NCBI RefSeq assembly: GCF_009806555.1
Contig: NZ_VUOK01000003.1
Coordinates: forward strand, 372,001 to 436,000
Length of the DNA: 64,000 nt
Source of the DNA: Methylobacterium sp. 2A
Lineage (GTDB): Bacteria; Pseudomonadota; Alphaproteobacteria; Rhizobiales; Beijerinckiaceae
Direction: 5' to 3'
The notes beneath the pieces are model-generated. The model worked only from the letters and a program-made list of their open reading frames with translations. It did no database searches and was not told where the DNA came from. This document shows, piece by piece, positions 16,458 to 23,468 of this stretch. Each line of letters opens with the position of its first letter. Within the stretch, counting starts at the first letter, position 1. The position numbers and the translations under genes are program-made.

Positions 16458-16834
16458 TGGCCGGTTCCGGAGACCGCCCGATGGCCCTGCCGCCCCGTCA
16501 CCCGCCGCTCGGCGCCCGGCGGCGGCGCTTCGTGCTGGAACGCCCCCTGGAGGAGCCGGACGGGTTCGGCGGCGTGCTCCGCCGCTACGTGGCCGGCCCG
16601 GTCCTGTGGGGCGCCCTGGCGCCGGCGGGACTCGTCGACCGGCCCGAGGGCGGCCGGACCGACACGCTCCCCGCCTACCGCATCACCCTGCGGGGCCGGA
16701 CCGACCTCGACCCGACCATGCGGCTCGCCGCCGGCCCGCGCCGCTTCGCGATCCGCGCCGTGACCGAGCCCGACGGGCGGGGCCGCGACCGCATCTGCCA
16801 CGTCGAGGAACTGCCGCGGGGGAGCCTGCCGTGA
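16457..16834 (+). CDS. GTA/phage head-tail adaptor or stopper (g7-like)
   Basis: 125 residues, with the SPP1 gp16-like pattern: RRRFVLERPLEEPDGFGGVL at the start, VLWGALAPA, then YRITLRGRTDLDPTMRL and a beta-strand end (FAIRAVTEPDG). These small beta-barrel proteins close the head after packaging. The chosen ATG overlaps the previous stop; an alternative ATG is eight codons downstream. The stop overlaps the GTG of the next gene. Confidence 0.8.
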   Translation: MAGSGDRPMALPPRHPPLGARRRRFVLERPLEEPDGFGGVLRRYVAGPVLWGALAPAGLVDRPEGGRTDTLPAYRITLRGRTDLDPTMRLAAGPRRFAIRAVTEPDGRGRDRICHVEELPRGSLP

Positions 16835-17247
16835 GTGATCCGAGTCCGCTCCTGGCGCTGCGTGCCGGCCTGATCGCGCGCTTCACCCCGGATGCCGCCC
16901 TGGCGGCGCTGCTGGGCGGCCGCGTCCGGCTCTACGACGAGCCGCCCCGGGGCGTGCTCCCGGTCTACGCGCTGTTCGGCGATGCCGCGATCGAGGACGA
17001 TTCCGTCGACGGCGCCGAGCGCCACCGCCACAGCCACGAGATCGCGGTGATCGCCCGGCCCGGCTCGGTGCGCACCGCGCTCGACGCCGCCGAGCGCATG
17101 GCGGCGCTGCTCGCCGACACCGCGATGCCGCTCGCCGGCTGCCGCCTCGTCACCCTGCGGGTGCGCGCCATCAAGGCCCACCGCGACGCCCGGACCGGCG
17201 AGGCGAGGGCGAGCCTCACCGTCGAGGCCGTCACCGAGACTTTGTGA
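16831..17247 (+). CDS. GTA/phage tail terminator or joining protein (DUF3168, g8-like)
   Basis: 138 residues. The start is a GTG overlapping the stop of the previous gene (GTGA). The sequence has the DUF3168 pattern: ALRAGLIARFTPDAALAALL, GRVRLYDEPPRGVLPVYALF, a His-rich strand (HRHSHEIAVIA), a helix and a final KAHRDARTGEARASLTVEAV strand. Members cap the tail tube and join it to the head. It is translationally coupled to the adaptors. Confidence 0.85.
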   Translation: MSDPSPLLALRAGLIARFTPDAALAALLGGRVRLYDEPPRGVLPVYALFGDAAIEDDSVDGAERHRHSHEIAVIARPGSVRTALDAAERMAALLADTAMPLAGCRLVTLRVRAIKAHRDARTGEARASLTVEAVTETL

Positions 17248-17257
17248 GGAGGACCCG

Positions 17258-17668
17258 ATGGGCGCGCAGAAGGGCAAGGACCTGCTGATCCGGGCCGGGG
17301 ACGGCGCGGGCGGCTTCGTGGCGGTGGCGGGCCTGCGCAGCCGCCAGATCACCCTCAACGCCGAGACCGTGGACGTCACCAACGCCGATTCCGCCGGGCG
17401 CTGGCGCGAATTGCTCGCCGGGGCCGGGGTGCGCCGGGCCGCCATCGCGGGCTCGGGCGTGTTCCGCGACCAGGCCTCGGACGCGCGCCTGCGGCTGATC
17501 TTCTTCGAGGGGGCGATCGAGACCTTCCAGATCGTGGTGCCGGCCTTCGGGATCCTGGAGGGTCCGTTCCAGATCGTGAGCCTCGAATACCGGGGCGACC
17601 ACGCGGGCGAGGTGACCTTCGACATGAGCCTCGATTCGGCGGGCGCGCTCGCCTTCGCGGCGGCCTGA
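17258..17668 (+). CDS. GTA/phage major tail protein (TP901-1 type, g9-like)
   Basis: 136 residues forming the tail tube subunit. Typical features are KGKDLLIRAGDGAGGFVAVA at the N-terminus, DVTNADSAGRWRELLAGAGV and the Gly/Ser-rich GSGVFRDQ before the beta-rich C-terminal half (RLRLIFFEGAIETFQIVVPA). A strong ribosome binding site (GGAGGA) is present upstream. It lies in tight order with the adaptors and the chaperone gene. Confidence 0.9.
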   Translation: MGAQKGKDLLIRAGDGAGGFVAVAGLRSRQITLNAETVDVTNADSAGRWRELLAGAGVRRAAIAGSGVFRDQASDARLRLIFFEGAIETFQIVVPAFGILEGPFQIVSLEYRGDHAGEVTFDMSLDSAGALAFAAA

Positions 17669-17684
17669 CGCCAAGGGGAGTTCG

Positions 17685-18503
17685 ATGGCCAATCGCATCC
17701 GCGGCGCGGTGCCGCTCGACCTCGGCGGGCGGCGCTACACCCTGTGCCTCACCCTCGGGGCGCTGGCCGAGCTGGAGGATCTGCTCGGGGCCGGCGACCT
17801 CGCGGACCTCGCGGCGCGCTTCATGGCCGGCCGGCTCTCGGCGCGGGACCTGATCGCCCTGCTGGGCGTCGCCCTGCGCGGCGGCGGCCACGATCTCGAC
17901 GACGCGGCGGTGGCGCAGCTGCCGCTGGCGGGTGAGCTTGAGGCCGTCACGACGGCCCTCGGGGCGGTGCTCGCCGCGGCGTTCGGGGAGGCGCCGGACC
18001 CGGCAAACCCGCCTCAGCGCCCCTCCCGATCGTCTCGCGGCACGGGACACGACAGTGGCGCGCCGACGCCTTGGGCGGAGGCGACGGACCCCCTCTCCCG
18101 TGCGGGAGAGGGCTGGGGTGAGGGACGAGAAGGTTCAGGACCGAGCACACCGTCAACGCTCGTGCAGGCCGCGCCATATCCGGGGCGTTCTCATCCCTCA
18201 CCCGATCCCTCTCCCGCACGGGAGAGGGGACCCGCGCCTTATGCGGGGAAGCGGGCACGCCCTTCGGCGGAGAGCGCTTCCGAGGCCGGGCCGGAGCACC
18301 CGTTTCCGACCCCACTTCCAACGGCCTTTCCCTGGGACGACGCCCTCGCCCTCGGCCTCGGCGTGCTGGGCTGGCACCCCGGCGACTTCTGGTCGGCGAC
18401 CCCGCGGGAATTCGCCGCCGCCCTCGGCCGCCGCGCCCGGCCGGAGCCGCTGAGCCGGGCGGGTTTCGAGGCGCTGCTCGCCGCCTATCCCGACCGGACC
18501 TGA
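17685..18503 (+). CDS. Fused GTA tail chaperones (gp10-like and DUF2376-like) joined by a repeat
   Basis: This 272-residue ORF contains two small tail-assembly proteins that are normally separate neighbours in GTAs. Residues 1-105 match GTA gp10 (LDLGGRRYTLCLTLGALAEL, then ARDLIALLGVALRGGGHDLD). About residues 215-272 match the DUF2376/rcc01693 family (FPWDDALALGLGVLGWHPGD, FWSATPREFAAALG). Between them roughly 100 residues rich in Pro, Gly, Ser and Arg are encoded by a palindromic repeat at 18091-18228 and its flanks. No in-frame ATG with a ribosome binding site precedes the second part, so either a true fusion is made or the second function is lost. Confidence 0.85.
   Translation: MANRIRGAVPLDLGGRRYTLCLTLGALAELEDLLGAGDLADLAARFMAGRLSARDLIALLGVALRGGGHDLDDAAVAQLPLAGELEAVTTALGAVLAAAFGEAPDPANPPQRPSRSSRGTGHDSGAPTPWAEATDPLSRAGEGWGEGREGSGPSTPSTLVQAAPYPGRSHPSPDPSPARERGPAPYAGKRARPSAESASEAGPEHPFPTPLPTAFPWDDALALGLGVLGWHPGDFWSATPREFAAALGRRARPEPLSRAGFEALLAAYPDRT
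18091..18228. repeat. Palindromic repeat (REP-like), copy 3, inside an ORF
   Basis: Two arms of 41 bases (18091-18131 and 18188-18228) are complementary at about 37 positions. Each contains a complete short palindrome, CCCTCTCCCGTGCGGGAG or its equivalent. The inner GGGTGAGGGA/TCCCTCACCC pair extends the stem. The 56-base spacer is the loop. It is translated in frame as linker of the chaperone fusion. Confidence 0.9.
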
Positions 18504-18515
18504 GGGAGCCGAACG

Positions 18516-19088
18516 ATGGCCGACACCGATTCCGACACCCAGGACGCCGCGCGGGTCGAGCGGCTCCAGACCCTCGACCGTCTGGCGCAGAATTTCGGCC
18601 GCAGCCTCGACGCGGCCCTGACCCGCGGCGCCGCCTCCGGGCGCAGCCTCGACGGCGTGCTCGGCATGATCGGCACGCGCCTCGCGAGCGCGGCGACCCG
18701 GGTGGCGGGCGGGGCGATCCAGTCCGGGGTCACCGGCCTGATCAATTCCGTTCTGGGCGCGGGCTCCGAGACGGGATTCGCCCGGGGCGGCGTGTTCCGG
18801 GGCGGGCGGGTGCAGCCCTTCGCGGCCGGCGGGGTGGTGGCGGCGCCGACCTTCTTCCCGATGGCGGGCGGCGCCGGCCTCATGGGCGAAGCCGGGCCGG
18901 AGGCGATCCTGCCGCTCGCCCGCGGCCCGGACGGCCGCCTCGGCGTCGCGACGGGCGGCGCGTCGGCCCGGCCGGTTTCGGTGACGGTGAACATCGCCAC
19001 GCCCGATCCGGCGGCCTTCCGCCGGTCCGAAGCGCAGGTGACCGCGAGCCTCGCCCGGGCGGTGGCGCGCGGCCAGCGGGCGACGTGA
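18516..19088 (+). CDS. GTA/phage tail tape measure protein (g11-like)
   Basis: 190 residues, the short GTA type of tape measure. A polar N-terminal helix is followed by LDGVLGMIGTRLASAATRVA and a Gly-rich region with repeated GGVFRGG/GGVV motifs (FARGGVFRGGRVQPFAAGGV) and LMGEAGPEAILPLARGPDGR, the usual C-terminal signature of lambdoid tape measures. The C-terminal domain is beta-rich (SVTVNIATPDPAAFRRSEAQ). Its shortness agrees with the short GTA tail. It closes the second block. Confidence 0.88.
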   Translation: MADTDSDTQDAARVERLQTLDRLAQNFGRSLDAALTRGAASGRSLDGVLGMIGTRLASAATRVAGGAIQSGVTGLINSVLGAGSETGFARGGVFRGGRVQPFAAGGVVAAPTFFPMAGGAGLMGEAGPEAILPLARGPDGRLGVATGGASARPVSVTVNIATPDPAAFRRSEAQVTASLARAVARGQRAT

Positions 19089-19142
19089 GGGATGCGATCG
19101 CAGGCTACCGCACCCGCCTGACTCGGTGGGCCGTGCTCGGCG

Positions 19143-19358
19143 TCAACCGAGCAGCTTCTGCACGGCCAGCATCGCGGCGACGACGGCGCCGGTGACGGCA
19201 GCGCCGGCCGTGAACGGGGCGATCAGCGCTTCGCGCCCGAGCTTGCGGGTTTCGGCGGCGCGCTTGACCGATTCCTCAAGACGCTTTCGCGTTTCGGCTT
19301 GGTTGCGGTCGATCCGGGCGACCTGTTCGCGGAGGTCGAGAGCTTCCGACGGTGCCAT
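19143..19358 (-). CDS. Small coiled-coil membrane protein, 71 aa
   Basis: An N-terminal coiled coil (REQVARIDRNQAETRKRLEE) leads to a C-terminal hydrophobic helix (FTAGAAVTGAVVAAMLAVQK). The start at 19358 is chosen for the AGGG-containing ribosome binding site; an upstream in-frame start at 19439 would add 27 residues. The architecture resembles holin-associated or spanin-like small proteins of phages, but it is encoded against the GTA operon. Function unknown. Confidence 0.6.
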   Translation of the reverse strand: MAPSEALDLREQVARIDRNQAETRKRLEESVKRAAETRKLGREALIAPFTAGAAVTGAVVAAMLAVQKLLG

Positions 19359-19477
19359 GGCGCTACCCTGATGCGGCCGGGCCTTGTCCCTCGCCAAGGT
19401 CCGCAAGATGCGGATCTCGGCGTCCGTCGTCGAGCCCACATGAGGCCGGTCTCGCGATGCCGTCCGGTCGACTGGAC

Positions 19478-19545
19478 AGCTCTAAGTCATTGTTTCAACG
19501 CAGTTTCTGGCGCCGAACCGGTGTCCGCTTCGGCGGAGCGCGCTC
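19478..19545. repeat. Dispersed ~70-bp repeat, inverted copy 3
   Basis: Read on the minus strand this begins GAGCGCGCTCCGCCGAAGCG, continues with ACACCGGTTCGGCGCCAG and AAACTGCGTTGAAACAATGA, and ends CTTAGAGCT. The order and spacing match the copy at 32473 closely and those at 14600/14699 more loosely. It lies in the gap between the small coiled-coil gene and the dioxygenase gene; nothing else is seen in that gap. Confidence 0.65.
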
Positions 19546-19616
19546 CAGGCGCTCGAACAAACTCTTGGAGAAGACAATCACTCTGCGCGGCGCGAGCCGC
19601 CCGCCCGGTCAACCCC

Positions 19617-20534
19617 TCACGCCGCCTTGCGCGCCTCCGTCTCCCGCGCCCGGCTGCGCTGTCCGTCGACGCTCACCGGCGCGACGCCCTGGATCGTCAC
19701 GCGGCGCACCACCCGGGGCTGGTCGTCGTAATCGTCCACGGCACGATGGACCGTCGCCCGGTTGTCCCAGATCGCCACGTCGCCCGCACGCCAGGTCCAG
19801 CGCACCGTGTTCTCCGGCCGGGTGGCGTGGTCGTGGAAGATCGCCAGCAGGTGCTGCGAATCCGAGGTGGTCAGCCCCAGGATCCGCTGGATGAAGTGCC
19901 CGACGATCAGCGAACGCTCGCCGCTCTCCGGATGGACGTGGACCAGCGGATGCTCGGTCTCGTAGACGGTCCGGGTGAACACCTCGTCGTAGCGCCGCCG
20001 GCCGCCCTCCGGGACGCTCACGCGCCCGCCGACATAGTCGTAGACGTTGGAGTGCAGCGCCCAGAGCTTGTCGGCGAGGTCGCGCAGGGGCTCGGGCAGC
20101 TCCGCGTAGGCGGCCGCGGTGTTGGCCCAGAGCGTGTCGCCGCCATAGGCCGGGAGCGTCACGGCGCGCAGGATCGAGATCGCCGGGTAGGCCGGCACGA
20201 AGGTCACGTCCGTGTGCCAGGAACTCGCCCGCTCGCCCCGGCTGCCGTCGAGGTCGAGCACGCCCGCCGTGCCGGGGAGCGACGGCACGGTCGGGTGGGG
20301 CACGAGCTCGCCGAGGCGCCGCCCGAAGGCTTCCTGACCCGCCTCGTCGAGGTTCTGGTCGCGGAAGAACAGGACCTTATGGGTCACGAGCGCGGCGCGG
20401 ATCGCCGCGACGGTTCCGGCGTCGAGGTCGCCCGACAGGGCGACGCCGCGGATCTCGGCGCCGATGCGGCCGGCGACCCGGCGGAGGTCGAGGGTGTCGG
20501 AGGCGGCGTGGAGAGGCTGGGGAATGGCGCTCAT
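19617..20534 (-). CDS. TauD/TfdA-family Fe(II)/2-oxoglutarate dioxygenase
   Basis: 305 residues with the iron facial triad visible: His107 and Asp109 in SSWHTDVTF and the distal His in ATVHRAVDDY, followed by the 2-oxoglutarate-binding Arg in QPRVVRRVTIQG. RVAGRIGAEIRGVALSG and THKVLFFRDQNL are typical N-terminal motifs. TauD releases sulfite from taurine and relatives act on alkyl sulfates or aryloxyalkanoates. The substrate here is not deducible, and no sulfonate transporter is nearby. It is encoded on the strand opposite to the GTA, between tape measure and distal tail genes. Confidence 0.9.
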   Translation of the reverse strand: MSAIPQPLHAASDTLDLRRVAGRIGAEIRGVALSGDLDAGTVAAIRAALVTHKVLFFRDQNLDEAGQEAFGRRLGELVPHPTVPSLPGTAGVLDLDGSRGERASSWHTDVTFVPAYPAISILRAVTLPAYGGDTLWANTAAAYAELPEPLRDLADKLWALHSNVYDYVGGRVSVPEGGRRRYDEVFTRTVYETEHPLVHVHPESGERSLIVGHFIQRILGLTTSDSQHLLAIFHDHATRPENTVRWTWRAGDVAIWDNRATVHRAVDDYDDQPRVVRRVTIQGVAPVSVDGQRSRARETEARKAA

Positions 20535-20787
20535 CGGAAGATGTCCCTGGCAAGATGGCGTGACGGCACACGGCCGGCAGACGACGAATGCAGATGTTTC
20601 TGGCGCGAAGGACCCGGATTCGTCCGCGCCGATGCCGACGATATTCCGGCAGCCGGCCAAGTTTGTCGATGAACGGTGTTTTTGATTTTTCGGATCTTTC
20701 CGGAAGACTTTTTCCAGGTGTCGCGAGCGCGCAGCGACGGCATTCCCCGGCGCCGCACCCGCGCGACGCGAACCGGAGGCGCCCGCC

Positions 20788-21429
20788 ATGGCCGAGGATT
20801 TCCACGAGGTGCTGTTCCCCCTCGACGTGTCGCTGCGCGCGAGCGGCGGCCCGCAGCGCTTGACCGAGATCGTCACCCTGGCCTCGGGCCGGGAGCATCG
20901 GAACGGCCGCTGGGCGGATTCCCGCCGCCGCTACGATGCCGGCTTCGGCCTGCGCGGGCTCGACGCGCTCCACGTCGTCCTCGCCTTCTTCGAGGAGCGG
21001 CGGGGTCGCCTCTACGGCTTCCGCTTCCGCGACCGGGTCGACGGCCGCTCCGGGCCGCCGGGCCGGGGGATCGGCCCCCTCGACCAGCCGATCGGCACCG
21101 GTGACGGCGCCACCGCGACCTTCCCGCTGGTGAAGACCTACGGGACCGGCTTCGCCCCCTATCGCCGCCGGATCGCCAAGCCGGTGGCCGGCAGCGTCCG
21201 GGTCGCGGTCTCCGGGCAGGAGGCCGGACCCGAGGCCTTCGCGTGCGACCCGACGACCGGCCTCGTCACCTTTCAGCCCGGCCATGTCCCGGCTCCCGGC
21301 GCCGCCGTGACCGCGGGCTTCGCCTTCGACGTGCCCGTCCGCTTCGACACCGACGAGCTCACCATCGACCTCGCGGCCTTCACGGCCGGGGAGATCCCGC
21401 GGGTGCCCCTCGTCGAGATCGTGCCGTGA
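20788..21429 (+). CDS. GTA distal tail protein, DUF2460 (g12-like)
   Basis: 213 residues. FHEVLFPLDVSLRASGGPQR, then SGREHRNGRWADSRRRYDAG and HVVLAFFEERRGRLYGFRFR are the DUF2460 signature. PLVKTYGTGFAPYRRRIAKP is also typical. The protein forms the distal tail ring of GTA particles. GGAGG precedes the ATG. It starts the third GTA block after the dioxygenase gene. Confidence 0.92.
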   Translation: MAEDFHEVLFPLDVSLRASGGPQRLTEIVTLASGREHRNGRWADSRRRYDAGFGLRGLDALHVVLAFFEERRGRLYGFRFRDRVDGRSGPPGRGIGPLDQPIGTGDGATATFPLVKTYGTGFAPYRRRIAKPVAGSVRVAVSGQEAGPEAFACDPTTGLVTFQPGHVPAPGAAVTAGFAFDVPVRFDTDELTIDLAAFTAGEIPRVPLVEIVP

Positions 21430-21438
21430 GGAAGATCC

Positions 21439-22314
21439 ATGCGCGACATCCCGGCGGCCTTCGCGGCCCATCTCGCGGGCGGCGTGACCACCCTGTGCCG
21501 CTGCTGGTCCCTGCGGCGGCGGGACGGGCTCGCCCTCGGCTTCACCGACCATGACCGCGACCTGACCGTCGCCGGCCTCGTCCACCTCGCCCGGACCGGC
21601 CTCGACGCCGCCGAGGCCAGCGCGGAATCCGGCTTCGCGGTCTCGGGGGGCGACGTGGCCGGCGCCCTGAGCAGCCTCGGCCTGACCGAGGCCGACATCG
21701 CCGGCGGCCTCTACGACGGCGCCGCCGTCGAGACGTGGCTGGTCGACTGGACCCATCCCGAGACCCGCCTGCTCCTCGACCTCGCCACGATCGGCGAGGT
21801 GCGCCGGGAGGGCGACGCCTTCGTGGCCGAGCTGCGCGGCCTCGCCCACCGCCTCGACGCCGAGCGCGGGCGCACCTACCGCGCGACCTGCGGGGCCGAT
21901 CTCGGGGATGGGCGCTGCCGGGTCGATCTCGCGGCCTGGCGGATCGCCGGCCGCGTCACCGGCGTTCCGGAGCCCGCCACGCTCGCGGCGGCGCTGGCGG
22001 GGGATTTTCCGGACGGGCTTTTCACGGGCGGCCGGCTCGCCTGGACCGAGGGCGCCAATGCCGGGCAGGGGGCCGATGTCCGCCTCCAGCTCGGCGGCCT
22101 GATCGAGCTCTGGACCGCGCCGCCCCGGCCGGTCGCCGCCGGGGATGCCTTCACGCTGACAGCCGGCTGCGACAAGCGCCTCGCCACCTGCCGGGACCGC
22201 TTCGCCAACGCGATCAACTTCCAGGGCTTTCCGCACATGCCCGGCAACGACACGGTGATCCGCCCGGTGCCGGGATCGGACGCCATCCTCGACGGCGGGA
22301 GCCTGTTCCGATGA
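21439..22314 (+). CDS. GTA tail hub protein, DUF2163 (g13-like)
   Basis: 291 residues. The N-terminus (FAAHLAGGVTTLCRCWSLRR, LGFTDHDRDLTVAG) matches DUF2163, and the C-terminal domain with GCDKRLATCRDRFANAINFQ matches the BR0599 family including its conserved Cys residues. In structural work on the Rhodobacter GTA this protein is part of the hub between distal tail ring and megatron. Its stop overlaps the ATG of the peptidase gene (ATGA). Confidence 0.92.
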   Translation: MRDIPAAFAAHLAGGVTTLCRCWSLRRRDGLALGFTDHDRDLTVAGLVHLARTGLDAAEASAESGFAVSGGDVAGALSSLGLTEADIAGGLYDGAAVETWLVDWTHPETRLLLDLATIGEVRREGDAFVAELRGLAHRLDAERGRTYRATCGADLGDGRCRVDLAAWRIAGRVTGVPEPATLAAALAGDFPDGLFTGGRLAWTEGANAGQGADVRLQLGGLIELWTAPPRPVAAGDAFTLTAGCDKRLATCRDRFANAINFQGFPHMPGNDTVIRPVPGSDAILDGGSLFR

Positions 22315-22832
22315 GCGCGATGCGGCGTGACATGGGTATCGCGGCTCTGGGCGAGGCGCGGCTGTGGCTCGGCACGCCCTACCGCCACCAGGCCTCGCTC
22401 CGCGGGATCGGCTGCGACTGCCTCGGGCTGCTGCGCGGGGTCTGGCGCGGGCTCTACGGCGCCGAGCCGGAGGCGGTGCCGCCCTATTCGGGCACCTGGG
22501 CGGAATCGGCTGCCCCCGGCACCGACCCGCTCACGGAGGCGGCCCTCCGCCACCTCGTGCCGGTGCCGGGCCCCGTGGCGGAGGCCGCGCCGCGGGCGGG
22601 CGACGTGCTGCTCTTCGCCTTCCGGCGCCATCTGCCGGCCCGCCACTGCGCCATCGCCACCGGCGACGGCGCCATGATCCACGCCCATGACGGCGCCTGC
22701 GTCGCCGAGGTGGCGCTCACCGGATGGTGGCGGCGGCATCAGACGGGGGTGTTCCGGTTTCCGGAGGCCGGTCCGATCCGGCTCACGAGGAACCAGTTGC
22801 AACGGTCAGCTTCACGCCCAAGGCATCCATGA
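22311..22832 (+). CDS. GTA NlpC/P60 cell-wall peptidase (g14-like)
   Basis: 173 residues. The ATG overlaps the previous stop. The catalytic Cys lies in GIGCDCLGLLRGVWRGLYG near residue 38 and the His in ARHCAIATGDGAMIHAH near 113. YRHQASLRG is the usual N-terminal context. The peptidase opens the peptidoglycan of the recipient during DNA entry. Its 3' end overlaps the convergent antitoxin gene by 50 bases, so the last 16 or so residues (RNQLQRSASRPRHP) are unlike the family and probably result from that insertion. Confidence 0.88.
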   Translation: MSAMRRDMGIAALGEARLWLGTPYRHQASLRGIGCDCLGLLRGVWRGLYGAEPEAVPPYSGTWAESAAPGTDPLTEAALRHLVPVPGPVAEAAPRAGDVLLFAFRRHLPARHCAIATGDGAMIHAHDGACVAEVALTGWWRRHQTGVFRFPEAGPIRLTRNQLQRSASRPRHP

Positions 22833-23067
22833 CCTTGCGGACGGTCTCGTAGCGAAGCTTCGAGCCGGGCATCAGGGCCTTGTAGAGGCTTTCCCGCCCC
22901 AGGCCCGCCTCACGGGCGATCTGCGACATGCCCCGGGCCTTGGCGATGTCGCCGAGGGCGGCGATGAACAATTCGGGATCGGGATCATCCAGGGCGGCAG
23001 CGAGGTACTCGGCGATGGCCTCCTCGCTGTCGAGAAATTCCGAGGCGTCGAAGGGGATGAAGCGCAT
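22783..23067 (-). CDS. higA: HigA-like antitoxin (XRE/addiction-module antidote)
   Basis: 94 residues. A helix-turn-helix is visible in the C-terminal half (GMSQIAREAGLGRESLYKAL), followed by LRYETVRKVMDALGVKL, the common end of the putative addiction-module antidote family. The N-terminal EEAIAEYLAAALDDPDPELF is the usual toxin-binding region. The start overlaps the toxin stop (TGATG on the minus strand), giving toxin-first order as in HigBA. Such antitoxins usually repress their own operon. Subfamily assignment is by motif only. Confidence 0.88.
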   Translation of the reverse strand: MRFIPFDASEFLDSEEAIAEYLAAALDDPDPELFIAALGDIAKARGMSQIAREAGLGRESLYKALMPGSKLRYETVRKVMDALGVKLTVATGSS

Positions 23068-23369
23068 CAGGCGATCCCATCAAGCTTGGCAGCCATGGCT
23101 TTGGCTCGCTGAATGTCCCGGCTTTGACTGGACTTGTCGCCGCCGCACAGCAGCAGGTACGTCACCTCGCCGCGTCGGATATAATAGACCCGGTATCCGG
23201 GGCCATACGGGATCCGCATCTCGAAGATGCCGGTGCCGACCGGTTTGACATCACCGAGATGACCGAGGCCCGCGGCGCGGATCCGCGCCGTGATGCGAGC
23301 CTTGGCGCGATGATCCCGCAGGCCCGCGAGCCAAGCCCGGAACGTATCGGACAGTAGGATCGTCGCCAC
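23067..23369 (-). CDS. higB: HigB/RelE-like toxin
   Basis: 100 residues from a GTG start. LLSDTFRAWLAGLRDHRAKA, RIRAAGLGHLGDVKPVG, FEMRIPYGPGYRVYYIRRG and LLLCGGDKSSQSRDIQRAKA are landmarks of the addiction-module killer proteins in the RelE superfamily, which cleave mRNA at the ribosome. The gene precedes its antitoxin and is coupled to it. The pair lies between GTA g14-like and g15-like genes on the opposite strand. No strong ribosome binding site precedes the GTG. Confidence 0.9.
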   Translation of the reverse strand: MATILLSDTFRAWLAGLRDHRAKARITARIRAAGLGHLGDVKPVGTGIFEMRIPYGPGYRVYYIRRGEVTYLLLCGGDKSSQSRDIQRAKAMAAKLDGIA

Positions 23370-23468
23370 GTCGGAAACGTATCCGGATGGATACGGCTCG
23401 GCAATGCTTCTCGGCTTGACGGCCCATCACGGCCCGACCTGTCCACAGCTTCACCACGGAGCCCCGCC

